The notes: a model not told the origin generated them from the letters alone. A DNA stretch of 64,000 nucleotides from Candidatus Vallotiella sp. (ex Adelges kitamiensis) (GCF_020342435.1 NZ_CP080504.1:697081-761080); one strand, 5' to 3'. Positions 20,824 to 30,294 are shown, counted from the stretch's first letter. Translations and numbers: made by a program.

Positions 20824-21330
20824 CTACCATCGCTTTCTTATAAAAATTTCCAGAAATAGTCTTAATCTTACCGCGATAGCTTCACGAGCTCTAAAAATAC
20901 GAGATCGAACAGTACTGATTGAATAACCGATCATCTTAGTAATTTCTTTATAACTTAATCCTGCAATATCGCGTGGCGTGATTGCTATTCGTAACTCCCC
21001 GGGGTAACGCCGCTATAACGGTGTTGACTATTTGTGTAATTTGCTTGCCCATTAACACTGATTCAGGCAGATAAAAATCACTGGATAAAATTTCAGCTTT
21101 TTCTACATTATTTCGGTAGAAACTAACCTATCTAGCCTCTGTGTTGAAAGATAATTATTGGCGGTGTCAATAGCAATCTATGCGGTCACGTATAGGATTT
21201 AATTGTAGCTAGATCGTGTACAAGGCGCGCAATTAACCCGATAGTCTTATCGTTAGTAAATAGAATTTCAATGTGGCTTTTCACTTTTCTGTATGGGATC
21301 GACTAATTGGGTCGCTACCAAACAAGATGT
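20824..21330 (-). pseudogene. rpoE: Decayed rpoE (sigma-E, ECF sigma factor)
   Basis: Directly upstream of degP and downstream of fabF, where Burkholderia carries rpoE, the minus strand encodes broken pieces of an ECF sigma factor in correct order: FTNDKTIGLIARLVHD (near 21215-21265), RIAIDTANNYLSTQ (21140-21177), LMGKQITQIVNTVIAALP (near 21003-21060), then in another frame ELRIAIT, AGLSYKEITKMIGYSIST and VRSRIFRAREAIA (20860-20990), ending in KRW and a stop at 20824. The sequence coding for the core-binding segment between the first two blocks is deleted, and frameshifts separate the others, including one in the LPEEL motif. The sigma-4 helix-turn-helix is still legible. It cannot yield a functional sigma factor. 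Confidence 0.93.
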
Positions 21331-21564
21331 TTAATTGTGTCTACTTAGATTGGTATCTTAACTTAGTTTAGCATTGCTCTGTATTGCCTGTGCGTCAGCT
21401 TGTACTAAGCACAGCATTAGGAAGACAGCATATTCAGCATTGCAGTAATATTGAACTAGCACCTACTTATTGATGACGCTTAGTGCCGAGAAATATCATC
21501 TAAAAACATAGAAAAATGAGTGATAGCATTAATATGCTTTTCAGAGCGCAGTCACGATATGTTG

Positions 21565-22803
21565 TTAAACTCGCTTGAATACTAATGTTCCATTCGTGCC
21601 ACCGAAGCCGAACGAATTCTTTAGCGCAACATCGATTTGCATATCCCGTGCGGTATTTGCACAGTAATCTAAATCGCACTCTGGATCCTGATTGAAAATA
21701 TTAATTGTCGGAGGCGATACCTGGTAATAAAGAGCTAATACAGTAAATACTGACTCTAGTCCACCTGCACCACCCAGCAAGTGGCCGGTCATCGATTTTG
21801 TAGAGTTTACAACCATATGCTTCACGTGGTCACCAAACGCGCGCTTAATGCCGATAGTTTCCGCTAGATCACCTAATAATGTTGATGTGCCATGGGCATT
21901 CAGATAGTGGACTTCATCCAAATTTATACGAGCGTTCTTCAATGCTGCCAGCATACAACGACGTGCGCCGTCGCCATCCTCGAGCGGCGACGTTATATGA
22001 TAAGCGTCAGAGCTCATGCCATAGCCAGCGACTTCGGCATAGATCTTCGCGCTTCGTGCCTTCGCGCGTTCGTATTCCTCAAGCACCATGACTCCAGCGC
22101 CCTCACCCAATGCGAAGCCGTCACGATCTCTATCCCATGGACGACTAGCAGTAGCCGGATCATCATTGCGGCGCGACAACGAGCGAGCGGCAGCAAATCC
22201 ACCAATGCCCAGTGGAGAAACAGCCGCTTCAGCGCCGCCGGCTAGCATCACGTCAGCATCGCCATATTCAATTAACCGCGCCGCCTCACCTATGCAGTGC
22301 AGTCCAGTCGTACATGCAGTCACAATCGCCAGGTTTGGTCCTTTAAAACCATAATATATTGATAAATGACCAGAAATCATATTAATGATTGAGGCTGGAA
22401 CAAAAAATGGGGAAATCCGTCGTGGCCCACGTCTAAGCATTTCAGTTTGCGTAACTTCAATCATTGGTAAGCCACCAATTCCTGAGCCAACTACGACGCC
22501 GATACGTTCCAGGTTCTCGCTTTCCGTGTTGATACCAGCATCCGTCATAGCCTGAACACCAGCTGCAAAACCGTAGTGTATGAAAGTATCCATATGGCGG
22601 GTTTCTTTAGCTACGATATAATCCTCAATGTTAAAGTTCTTAACTTCGCCAGCGAAACGCGTCGAAAAATTCGACGCGTCAAACTTTGTGATGTTTGCAA
22701 TTCCTGATTTACCAGCGACTAGGATCGCCCAACCGTCGGCAACGTTATTGCCAACGGGCGAAATTAGCCCCAGGCCGGTAACTACTACACGACGACCGCT
22801 CAA
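21565..22803 (-). CDS. fabF: 3-oxoacyl-ACP synthase II (FabF)
   Basis: FabF extends acyl-ACP by condensation with malonyl-ACP in fatty acid elongation. The 412-residue thiolase-fold enzyme carries the catalytic triad C164 (VTACTTG), H304 (NAHGTST) and H341 (TKSMTGHLLGGAGG), plus the C-terminal GFGGTNGTLVF glycine loop. Intact and of normal length. It ends the plsX-fabH-fabD-fabG-acpP-fabF cluster; a terminator-like hairpin lies between acpP and fabF, so fabF may receive reduced read-through. Confidence 0.97.
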   Translation of the reverse strand: MSGRRVVVTGLGLISPVGNNVADGWAILVAGKSGIANITKFDASNFSTRFAGEVKNFNIEDYIVAKETRHMDTFIHYGFAAGVQAMTDAGINTESENLERIGVVVGSGIGGLPMIEVTQTEMLRRGPRRISPFFVPASIINMISGHLSIYYGFKGPNLAIVTACTTGLHCIGEAARLIEYGDADVMLAGGAEAAVSPLGIGGFAAARSLSRRNDDPATASRPWDRDRDGFALGEGAGVMVLEEYERAKARSAKIYAEVAGYGMSSDAYHITSPLEDGDGARRCMLAALKNARINLDEVHYLNAHGTSTLLGDLAETIGIKRAFGDHVKHMVVNSTKSMTGHLLGGAGGLESVFTVLALYYQVSPPTINIFNQDPECDLDYCANTARDMQIDVALKNSFGFGGTNGTLVFKRV

Positions 22804-22832
22804 GATCTTATCCTTTTATAGATAACTGACAA

Positions 22833-22877
22833 TTAAAAGCCACAGAAGCTTCACGAAAATCCGTAAGTCCTGTGGCT
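22833..22877 (-). terminator. Hairpin between acpP and fabF
   Basis: On the minus strand AGCCACAG (22877-22870) pairs with CTGTGGCT (22845-22838), with further pairing of CTTACG against CGTGAAG inside, followed by TTTTAATT. This is a Rho-independent terminator form just after acpP. It would raise acpP mRNA relative to fabF, as is common for ACP genes. Confidence 0.7.
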
Positions 22878-22900
22878 ATAACCTGCAAAGATACAAATAC

Positions 22901-23140
22901 TTAAACCTTAATATTTGTTTTAGCGTAGTCAATTGCTTGCTGGACTGTGGTGATATTCTCGGCCTCTTCATCTGGAATCTCGATATTGAACTCGTCTTCC
23001 AGAGCCATTACGAGCTCAACAGTATCTAGAGAATCAGCTCCTAAATCGTTGATGAAAGAGGCTTCGCTCTTTATTTCTGATTCAGATACGCCAAGTTGTT
23101 CTGCGACGATCTTCTTAACACGCTGTTCCATGTTGTCCAT
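22901..23140 (-). CDS. acpP: Acyl carrier protein
   Basis: ACP carries growing acyl chains on a phosphopantetheine arm. The 79-residue acidic four-helix protein has the modification site Ser37 in GADSLDTVE. It is nearly identical in form to Burkholderia AcpP. A strong Shine-Dalgarno (GGGAGGG) stands about 5 bases before the ATG, fitting the high expression normal for ACP. The modifying enzyme gene acpS is missing from its usual place next to nagZ, so another phosphopantetheinyl transferase must exist elsewhere if this ACP works. Confidence 0.98.
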   Translation of the reverse strand: MDNMEQRVKKIVAEQLGVSESEIKSEASFINDLGADSLDTVELVMALEDEFNIEIPDEEAENITTVQQAIDYAKTNIKV

Positions 23141-23273
23141 GTATCCCTCCCAGGGAAAGTGAGTTCAAAAATACAAGTTCGCGCATTTTATCAGGTTTAG
23201 TCGGCATAAAATGAGGCGCGATTATTCCTCACAATGTTTGCGAGCATTGTAGTAAGCGCCCCGGTATCTGTTA

Positions 23274-24020
23274 TCACATGTACATACCACCATTAACATG
23301 CAAAGTTGTACCCGTAATGTATCCCGCTTTCTCTGAGGCAAGAAATACAACTGCGTGAGCGACGTCTTCTGGTGTACCTAGCCGGCCTAATGGAATATAG
23401 GTATCGAGCGCTGCTCGCTGGACTGCTGGCATTATACGAGTCATATCTGTGTCAATAAAACCTGGTGCTACACAATTAACGGTAATGTTACGACTGCCGA
23501 TCTCGCGTGCTAGCGCCCGCGTCATACCAGATACCCCCGCTTTAGCCGCTGCATAATTGACTTGCCCTGAATTACCGGTTGAGCCAACAACTGATGTAAT
23601 GCTAATAATGCGTCCGCTACGCGCTTTAATCATCGGCCGCAGTACAGCACGTGATAAGCAAAATACGGCCTTAAGATTAGTGTTAATCACTGCATCCCAC
23701 TCATTATTCTTCATCCGCATCGCAAGTTGGTCCTGCGTAATTCCAGCATTATTTACAAGGATATTTAATCCCCCAAACTCTTTAACTATAGAATCGACTA
23801 ATATATCGACTGCGCAGTCATCGTTGACATCCAGTACAGCACAATGACCAATAATGTTCTCGGCACGCAACATATCATTAATTAGTAATGCACTATTATT
23901 GGACCTAGTAGTACCGATTACCGTCGCGCCAGCGCGACCAAGCATAAGTGCAATCGCGCGGCCAATGCCGCGCGACACGCCGGTGATTAATGCAATCTGT
24001 TTATCGAGTAATTTTCCCAT
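23274..24020 (-). CDS. fabG: 3-oxoacyl-ACP reductase (FabG)
   Basis: FabG reduces 3-oxoacyl-ACP with NADPH in each elongation cycle. The 248-residue short-chain dehydrogenase has the cofactor loop TGVSRGIG (13-20), NNAG (90-93), and catalytic S143, Y156 and K160 (VNYAAAKAG). The C-terminal YITGTTLHVNGGMYM is typical of FabG. Intact; it lies between fabD and acpP on the same strand. Confidence 0.97.
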   Translation of the reverse strand: MGKLLDKQIALITGVSRGIGRAIALMLGRAGATVIGTTRSNNSALLINDMLRAENIIGHCAVLDVNDDCAVDILVDSIVKEFGGLNILVNNAGITQDQLAMRMKNNEWDAVINTNLKAVFCLSRAVLRPMIKARSGRIISITSVVGSTGNSGQVNYAAAKAGVSGMTRALAREIGSRNITVNCVAPGFIDTDMTRIMPAVQRAALDTYIPLGRLGTPEDVAHAVVFLASEKAGYITGTTLHVNGGMYM

Positions 24021-24067
24021 TTTGTCTTAGCTCCGAGTTGATGTTTCATCCTGAGGATAGATTAAAA

Positions 24068-25000
24068 TCAACTCTGCAATAGTTTCAACATATTGTTGAG
24101 CAACGCTAAATCAGCGATTGAACCAGCCACTAGGCTGGTATCAATGCATCGTGTCATTCTAGTCAATATCCTTCCAGGCCCGCATTCGATCATATGCGTA
24201 ATATTCTGTGCAGCAATCGCACGTACACATTCGACCCAGCGAACCGGCGAAGCCGCCTGGCGCACAAGAGCATCTTTTATACTCTCTGGATTCGAAACAA
24301 TTGCTACATCGACATTATTAATCACTGGAATTTGAGGCACACACATGCTGACATCAGCTAGATACTCTCGTAAACGTTCAGACGCTGGTTTAAGTAGAGA
24401 TGAATGAAAAGGTGCTGATACCGGTAGTAATACCGTGTGCTTTGCACCTTTAGCTTTAGCGATCTCGCATGCCTTTTCTACGGCCGTCATATAGCCCGCA
24501 ATAACGACTTGTGCTGGCGTATTAAAGTTGACTGCCTCGACGACCCCAGCAGACCCCGCTTCAAAGCAAGCGTCGAGCACAGCATCATCATCTAACCCTA
24601 AAATTGCTGCCATGCCCCCAACCTGCGTCTGAACTGCTTGTTGCATCGCCTGCGCACGAAAGCGAACCAGTAGAACCGCATCACGAAATGTAATGGCGTT
24701 TGAAGCGACTAACGCTGTATATTCGCCAAGACTATGACCGGCAACAATGTCCGGTACTGCCCCCCCGGACTGCTGCCACACGCGATAAATTGCATATGCA
24801 GCAGTAAGCATTACCGGTTGCGTATGAGTGGTAAGGTTCAGTTGGTCGATCGGCCCCCGCTCTATTAAGCGGCCGATATCCTGTTGTAATGCATCGGACG
24901 CTTCTTCAAGCGTCGCCTTTACAGCAGGGTGATCTCGAAATATATCGAGCATACCGACTGATTGCGAACCTTGACCTGGAAAAACAAACGCGAATTTCAT
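24068..25000 (-). CDS. fabD: Malonyl-CoA:ACP transacylase (FabD)
   Basis: FabD moves malonyl from CoA to ACP, supplying the elongation unit. I start at the Met at 25000 because MKFAFVFPGQGSQ is the family N-terminus; the open frame upstream to 25120 only overlaps fabH. The 310-residue protein has the nucleophile S90 in the GHSLGEY motif, an arginine downstream (VRFRAQAMQ) that binds malonate, and the catalytic His in SAPFHSS near residue 199. Intact, between fabH and fabG. Confidence 0.96.
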   Translation of the reverse strand: MKFAFVFPGQGSQSVGMLDIFRDHPAVKATLEEASDALQQDIGRLIERGPIDQLNLTTHTQPVMLTAAYAIYRVWQQSGGAVPDIVAGHSLGEYTALVASNAITFRDAVLLVRFRAQAMQQAVQTQVGGMAAILGLDDDAVLDACFEAGSAGVVEAVNFNTPAQVVIAGYMTAVEKACEIAKAKGAKHTVLLPVSAPFHSSLLKPASERLREYLADVSMCVPQIPVINNVDVAIVSNPESIKDALVRQAASPVRWVECVRAIAAQNITHMIECGPGRILTRMTRCIDTSLVAGSIADLALLNNMLKLLQS

Positions 25001-25076
25001 GGCGGACTCGAATAAAAAGTAGCGAAACAGCATGTAGTGGAGCGGCACAACAAACATCTTACTGTCATGTATGCAA

Positions 25077-26063
25077 CTACATACAAATGATTGCTGCGCC
25101 CCAAGTAAATCCGCCGCCAACGCCTTCGATTAGTATTCGATCACCAGCCTTAACACGTCCATCACGCACCGCTACGTCTAGTGCTAATGGAATCGATGCA
25201 GCCGAAGTATTACCATGCTCACCAAGCGTTACAACCATACGTTCTAATGGTAAACCCAACTTGCGGCATGTGCCACGCATAATCCGGATGTTGGCCTGAT
25301 GCGGAATCAACCAATCGATCTGGTCCGCAGACATGTTAGCCTTAGCCAGAGCTTCGCGTGCTACCTTTTCAAGCACGTTCACTGCAAGCTTAAATACTGC
25401 GGGCCCGTCCATATGCAACAATGCACTACCTTGAACAATACCACCATTAACATTGCCTGGCGCGCATAGGATATGCGCATAGCTACCATCTGCGTGGAGC
25501 GCACTAGCTAGCAATCCCGGATAATCCGATGCAGTAAGCACAACAGCACCAGCGCCATCGCCGAACAACACGCAGGTAGTTCTATCCTTAAAATCGAGCA
25601 AACGGGAAAATGTTTCGGCGCCCATCACTAGGGCATTTCGATACGTGCCACCACGAATTAACCCATCGGCTACCGCTAATGCATAGACGAACCCAGAGCA
25701 GACCGCTTGCACATCGAATGCTGCGCTTCCATTACGGATGCCAAGTTTATCTTGAACCAGGCAAGCTGTACTCGGAAATACGAAATCGGGTGTTGATGTG
25801 GCAACGATAATCAGCTCGATCGCCTGTAAATCCATTCTAGCTGCCTCGAGTGCGCGGCGTGCGGCTATCAGTGCAAGATCGCTAGTAGCTTGCTCGGGGG
25901 TGGAAAAGTAGCGCGAATGAATCCCCGTGCGCGCTACAATCCATTCATCATTTGTCTCAATTCCATACTGCGCAAGGCGCTCAGCTAGCGTCTGGTTAGT
26001 GATGCGAATCCTGGGAAGGTAGCTACCAGTGCCAAGTACACGCGAGTAGGAGTGAGCCATCAT
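25077..26063 (-). CDS. fabH: 3-oxoacyl-ACP synthase III (FabH)
   Basis: FabH starts fatty acid synthesis by condensing acetyl-CoA with malonyl-ACP. The 328-residue product carries C122 (VCSGF), H255 (PHQANIRI) and N285 ([10 protein letters not shown]), the full KAS III triad, with the [10 protein letters not shown] loop at the C-terminus. The ATG at 26063 overlaps the plsX stop as ATGA (a second ATG follows at 26060), indicating translational coupling. Intact. Confidence 0.97.
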   Translation of the reverse strand: MMAHSYSRVLGTGSYLPRIRITNQTLAERLAQYGIETNDEWIVARTGIHSRYFSTPEQATSDLALIAARRALEAARMDLQAIELIIVATSTPDFVFPSTACLVQDKLGIRNGSAAFDVQAVCSGFVYALAVADGLIRGGTYRNALVMGAETFSRLLDFKDRTTCVLFGDGAGAVVLTASDYPGLLASALHADGSYAHILCAPGNVNGGIVQGSALLHMDGPAVFKLAVNVLEKVAREALAKANMSADQIDWLIPHQANIRIMRGTCRKLGLPLERMVVTLGEHGNTSAASIPLALDVAVRDGRVKAGDRILIEGVGGGFTWGAAIICM

Positions 26064-27202
26064 GCGTTCGATGATAGCGCGCCCAACAGCCGAATCGCGA
26101 ATCTTGCAGGACGACCAGTAGTCGCATTAAACAGCACTTGTGTGCTAGATATATCAGATTCGCTAGAATCGGTATTCTCAGAACGAGTAAGCGGATTAGC
26201 ATTTTCCTCTAAAGCCCACTTTAGACGCTGGAGGACGCCGTTCTTGACGGCATCATACCCGCGCTTTATAGCCCATTCAAACGCGTACGCATCAGCTGAA
26301 CCGTGACTTTTAATTACTAGGCCGCATAGTCCAAGTAGCACGGCGCCGTTATACTGGCGTGCATCGATTCTCTTTTTAAAGCGAGATAGTACTGGAAGTG
26401 CAATTAGCGCCATTAGTTTCGTAGCCCATGAGCGATTAAACTCTTCGAGAATCATATCGGCGAGCATCCGCGCGAGTCCCTCGGATGTCTTCAATGCGAC
26501 GTTGCCAACAAAGCCATCACAAATGATTACGTCGACTATGCCTTTATAAATGTCGTTTCCTTCAACATTGCCTCGAAAATTAAGTGTACTTGCCCTCAAT
26601 AGCTCGCCAGCACGCTTAATAGTATTGTTTCCTTTAATTACCTCTTCACCAATGTTTAGCAATCCAATAGATGGACGATCTTTACCCTCGATCGCAGACA
26701 CGAGTGCATGCCCCATTTCAGCAAATTGCAATAAATTCTGCGGTCCGCAGTCGACATTCGCACCCAAGTCAAGCATTGTTGTATACCCAACCTGATTCGG
26801 CAGGGCAAAAGCGATCGCAGGTCGATCAATGCCGGGCAATGTTTTAAGAACGTACCGCGACACCGCCATCAACGCGCCCGTATTACCTGCTGAAATACAT
26901 GCTTGCGCGCAACCTGCCTTAACTAGATTCAAAGCGACACGCATCGACGAATCTCTCTTCTTCCGTAGCGCGATCTCAACGGAGTCGTCCATTGCAACGA
27001 CTCCGCTTGCCCTGATGATCGACAGCGTTGGTATATCAGACATCTTATATCGCTTGAGCTGCGCGCGGATTGCCTCATACAATCCTACTAGTACAAGTTG
27101 CGCGTCTGGATGCGCCCGCGCAAAACTAACTGCGGCAGGAACCGTCACAGCTGGGCCGTGGTCACCCCCCATGCAGTCGATTGCGATCTTTATTATAGTC
27201 AT
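26060..27202 (-). CDS. plsX: Phosphate acyltransferase PlsX
   Basis: PlsX converts acyl-ACP to acyl-phosphate for the PlsX/PlsY route to lysophosphatidic acid, linking fatty acid to phospholipid synthesis. I start at the ATG 27202 ([17 protein letters not shown]), matching the family; a TTG four codons upstream is less likely. The 380-residue protein has the GGDHGP loop, [10 protein letters not shown] and [15 protein letters not shown] motifs. The last 35-40 residues are less conserved. It heads the fab cluster, with rpmF upstream and an intervening terminator-like hairpin at 27227-27254. Confidence 0.95.
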   Translation of the reverse strand: MTIIKIAIDCMGGDHGPAVTVPAAVSFARAHPDAQLVLVGLYEAIRAQLKRYKMSDIPTLSIIRASGVVAMDDSVEIALRKKRDSSMRVALNLVKAGCAQACISAGNTGALMAVSRYVLKTLPGIDRPAIAFALPNQVGYTTMLDLGANVDCGPQNLLQFAEMGHALVSAIEGKDRPSIGLLNIGEEVIKGNNTIKRAGELLRASTLNFRGNVEGNDIYKGIVDVIICDGFVGNVALKTSEGLARMLADMILEEFNRSWATKLMALIALPVLSRFKKRIDARQYNGAVLLGLCGLVIKSHGSADAYAFEWAIKRGYDAVKNGVLQRLKWALEENANPLTRSENTDSSESDISSTQVLFNATTGRPARFAIRLLGALSSNA

Positions 27203-27226
27203 GGAATACAACAAATCTTAGATACA

Positions 27227-27254
27227 AAAAAGCGGCAGATCAATGCCGCTTTTT
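27227..27254 (-). terminator. Terminator/attenuator between rpmF and plsX
   Basis: Perfect 11-bp arms aaaaagcggca (27227-27237) and tgccgcttttt (27244-27254) surround a 6-base loop. On the minus strand the stem ends in TTTTTT, a classic Rho-independent terminator. It lies between rpmF and plsX, so L32 mRNA can end here and only some transcripts may continue into plsX and the fab genes. The symmetric A/T flanks would also allow use from the opposite direction. Confidence 0.85.
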
Positions 27255-27315
27255 GACAAAGCCAGAGTAATAGAATCGTAAGAAGACGAGATAGGCGGCC
27301 ATTTCAACTAAACAC

Positions 27316-27495
27316 TTAGTCGCTCTTAGTCTTAACGACTTTTTTTCCTCGATAGTAGCCGTTTGGACTGATATGATGACGTAGATGAACTGCACCAGTG
27401 CCTGGTTCAATAGCCAGAGGGGACGCATCTAGAAAATCGTGTGAACGGTGCATACCACGTTTTGATGCGGATTTTTTATTCTGCTGAACTGCCAT
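27316..27495 (-). CDS. rpmF: Ribosomal protein L32
   Basis: L32 is a small protein of the 50S subunit. The 59-codon frame begins ATG at 27495 with [20 protein letters not shown] and ends [10 protein letters not shown] before TAA at 27316-27318. It is full length for beta-proteobacteria, basic, and lacks the zinc-ribbon cysteines, as other proteobacterial L32s do. It is immediately upstream of plsX as in most proteobacteria, and its usual upstream partner yceD is a fossil. Confidence 0.96.
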   Translation of the reverse strand: MAVQQNKKSASKRGMHRSHDFLDASPLAIEPGTGAVHLRHHISPNGYYRGKKVVKTKSD

Positions 27496-27629
27496 GGAAT
27501 CTCCGGAAAATTTGGTTCATTTTAACACAACCTGCTTATTCACTTGCTAAACAGGCCATATTAGCATGGCGGATTAGACTGGTCGAGCTACCGAAACACA
27601 TCCACCTACTCAAGGTACAGTATAGAGTA

Positions 27630-28180
27630 GCGCTTATCGCCTCTAAGTGCCTCGAGTGTAAAGAACGGGGTGCGCACGCTCTAGTCTATTACTAGAGGTC
27701 AATCCGCCCATATTTATAGAAGAGATTTAATATATCTGGCGGGGCAGATCTTATTTTTCAAATAAAGATAACAAAAACAGATTCTTTATTTTATCTTTTT
27801 CAAGAAATCAAGCTAACCTAGCTCTAATGCACCATCAGAGCACTTAATAGTGATTAGGCAAGTAGCTATTAGCTTTTTCAAAAATTCAGTATTAATTGAC
27901 AGGTAAATCATACTATACATGCCCCTATCAGTGCTTACTTTTCAGTACAAAGCATTAACTCATCTGCAGTACTTTATTTAAAAACTGGTTTAATCTGAAA
28001 ACATATAACCTTTATATTACTTGTTAACCCATTGGCTCAAAATTCAATAAAAATAGATCCGGTTTACGATAATTGATCATCACCTCATAATCCATTATGA
28101 GTTCTACTCATTTGTTCAATTTTTCGCTTACGCTTAGACCCTCTATTATTAACAAACAGAATCATTGATAAAAACCGATA
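27630..28180 (-). pseudogene. yceD: Decayed yceD (DUF177)
   Basis: YceD is encoded before rpmF in most proteobacteria, including Burkholderia, and is linked to 23S rRNA metabolism. The minus strand keeps its C-terminus, PFFTLEALRGDKR (27630-27670; family NPFAALEALK), preceded by FLLSL followed by K-x-D-x-CP across a small gap (27741-27780; family LLLSLPLVPKHDVCP), and a DLIEEE-like stretch near 27795-27820. Stops and frameshifts interrupt all of it. The N-terminal half is unreadable, so the upper boundary is a guess from the usual length. Confidence 0.75.
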
Positions 28181-28277
28181 TCGTTTTTTGCCTTTTACGT
28201 ACCGAAAACTTCAATGACATCTGGTAATGTACTAGATGCTATCCGTACTCATATCATATATTCCGACCGCCTTACCT

Positions 28278-28913
28278 ATGCAGCTTATAACTCATTCACT
28301 TACCGATCACCGGCTAATTCTCGCTTCCAGCTCACCATACCGGCGTGAGTTGCTTAAGCGGTTACGCATACATTTCGAGATCGACGTGCCAGATATCGAT
28401 GAAACTGCTCTCCCAAATGAGAAGCCATCTGATACCGCCCTACGACTAGCCGAGGCTAAGGCCCGTGCGATAGATTCAAGCCGTCGCGATGCACTAGTAA
28501 TTAGCGCAGATCAGGTTGCCACGCTTGACGGACGACAAATTGGTAAGCCAGGAGACCATATGAGCGCGCTAAGACAGCTTTGCATGATGCGAGGGCGCTG
28601 CGTTGACTTTCATACTGCGCTGTGCCTCTATGATCAACAGAACGACATACCACGCTGTGTGGATGTCGTCACACGAGTACGCTTTCGAAGCTTGTCTGAT
28701 ATTGAACTAGACTCTTACTTGAGGATAGAACAGCCCTACGACGTCGCTGGAAGTGCTAAATCTGAAGGGCTCGGGATCGCCTTACTAGAAGAGGTCAATA
28801 GCGACGACCCCACTGCCTTGATGGGCCTGCCGTTAATCGCATTAACTAGTATGCTATGTGAGGCCGGTATATCGCTGTTTAATACTATCGATACCGCCCG
28901 GAGGACTAGATAA
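28278..28913 (+). CDS. maf: Maf-family nucleotide pyrophosphatase (YceF type)
   Basis: Maf proteins hydrolyse modified or non-canonical nucleoside triphosphates; the YceF type prefers 7-methyl-GTP. The product (211 residues from ATG 28278; an alternative ATG at 28236 adds 14) has the N-terminal LILASSSPYRRELL motif, the DIDE(T) acidic loop, SADQVATLDG with the catalytic Asp, GKPGDHMSAL, and the C-terminal DVAGSAKSEGLGIALLE segment. Intact. It is divergently oriented to rpmF, as in Burkholderia. Confidence 0.94.
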   Translation: MQLITHSLTDHRLILASSSPYRRELLKRLRIHFEIDVPDIDETALPNEKPSDTALRLAEAKARAIDSSRRDALVISADQVATLDGRQIGKPGDHMSALRQLCMMRGRCVDFHTALCLYDQQNDIPRCVDVVTRVRFRSLSDIELDSYLRIEQPYDVAGSAKSEGLGIALLEEVNSDDPTALMGLPLIALTSMLCEAGISLFNTIDTARRTR

Positions 28914-29124
28914 AGATTTATGAGCTCGCCTTTTCTAATGAATGGGCCTTTATTAAAAAGGTTAGATAATACTGTAGAACTAGCGAGTTGCTTGCACTTA
29001 GGCAGACCGTGCAGTGTGCGCTAAGGTGTGTAATTAAAATTAAAAAAACACACGGTATTTTCCTGAGGAAACAGGTATCGACATTCTTATATGAGATATA
29101 GATATTAGGCAAGTTGGTTAATAT

Positions 29125-29195
29125 CTAGCGAGTGTCGGTAATGCATTAATAAGCGTATCAGACGCAGAATCAGCACATCCCCGTGATACCGATGG
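29125..29195 (-). pseudogene. sppA: Possible sppA fragment (S49 peptidase)
   Basis: In Burkholderia an S49 signal-peptide peptidase gene lies between maf and the Rieske gene. One minus-strand frame here reads SRGCADSASDTLINALPTLA, resembling the EIASGANASA-x-INAALE-AF segment before the SppA catalytic core. No catalytic region is found. Assignment leans on position. Confidence 0.35.
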
Positions 29196-29489
29196 TCGCA
29201 GCTAGCTTCGTTTCCTATTAAGGTTGATAGGCTCTAACCTTAATAACCAGAGTTTTGCTTGCATAGTTTTCTTTTAGAAAGTATTAATTTTGCCTGCTCG
29301 TATTTGCGTTTATCTTAATCGCACCTTCTTAGTAAAAACCCACTAAGAATAGGCGTATAACTATAGGCGAATGTTTACTAAAAAGCTAAACATACTTCAG
29401 TATAGAAGCAATTAACATGCCTAGTCTGTCAATCATATTTTTTAATCTAGAGTAGTCGTAGCTGTAAATACTATCTAGCGATGGTATAC

Positions 29490-29640
29490 ACTAAACCACG
29501 TCTTACCCTATATGCACCAAGTGCACCCGGAACCACCGAAGAACGCGCTCTCAGATGACTCTCACTCCATCTGTATATGTATTGTTCAGATAGAAGTAAG
29601 CTATACTGTTATAGTTCACAAAACGGTTATAGATGTAATA
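29490..29640 (-). pseudogene. Fragment of a Rieske [2Fe-2S] protein gene
   Basis: The minus strand at 29581-29630 reads NRFVNYNSIAYFYLNN, matching the FVVRYNGVVHAYLNRCAH segment of the small Rieske protein encoded beside the HAD phosphatase and rluC in Burkholderia. The following Cys-His box is lost; a short T-GAY-like piece near 29520 may mark the second box. Stops and indels follow. Non-functional. Confidence 0.6.
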
Positions 29641-29744
29641 ATTGGTATACAGTTTGTATACTGATGGATTAAGTTCAGCGTTCTCGTAGCGAATTCGTTA
29701 GCAATGCAACATTTTCAGCGAAAAAGGACGGCTCTAGTTTACTA

Positions 29745-30290
29745 GTTTCTCGGGCTGGATGATAAGCTGCGGCTACTACTAATAGTAGTAGTAGCGATTT
29801 GTTAATCGCATGTTGTATCATCGATCATCAAAGTTTGCATAGAAGTCTTCCTCAATTCCTATGCCAACTTATGTAACATTGCTGAATGTAGTTCTAAAGA
29901 CGACTCGTCTATGCAGCGAGTTGCATCGAACATTGTCATTCACTGAACCAAATCTAACGCACGGTTCAGCCTACTCTTGATTTTCAAGTCACTATTGCGA
30001 TCAGGTGGTTTGCACTATATAATTGCTCTAGCATTTCGCGCGCGCGTGGATAGTTTGATATGAAATAACCACTCATATAATAAAACCGAATGCGCTTCGT
30101 AAGGAGAAAATATGTAGGCAGATCAAGATTAGGTACAGCGATATATAGCACATCATGTAATCCTAATCTAATAATATATCTCGTTGATGATGAATAAAGC
30201 ACCTAACAGTTAGTGTCCTGATACACTTGCTAGATATTATATATGATGTGTGTGGCCGAATGCTCACGTTCGATCCCAATCAAACATGAG
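29745..30290 (-). pseudogene. Decayed HAD-family phosphatase (Gph-like)
   Basis: This lies directly before rluC's 3' end on the same strand, where Burkholderia has a phosphoglycolate-phosphatase-like HAD gene. In order on the minus strand: motif I FDWDRT followed by a stop (30268-30284), TRYIIRLGLHDVLY (30140-30185), RAREMLEQLYSANHLIAIVT (29984-30045), then after a stop KSR-GLNRALDLVQ, FDATRCIDE, LHSAMLHKLA, and MIDDTTCD (29800-29830). These align with family motifs including ATGKSRRGLDRAL and MIGDTTHDLQMA. At least three stops and one frameshift break the frame. Confidence 0.92.
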
Positions 30291-30294
30291 CAAG

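Noticed and set aside
25001-25120. N-terminal extension of FabD
   Set aside because: It overlaps the fabH 3' end and is unrelated to FabD; the family start is at 25000.
29775-29795. Short tandem tagtag-like repeat as a microsatellite or CRISPR element
   Set aside because: It is a small run inside the HAD fossil; no spaced direct repeats exist there or elsewhere in the window.
29984-30202. 72-codon minus-strand ORF as a stand-alone gene
   Set aside because: It is the longest open piece of the HAD phosphatase fossil; motif I upstream and the rest downstream are out of frame.
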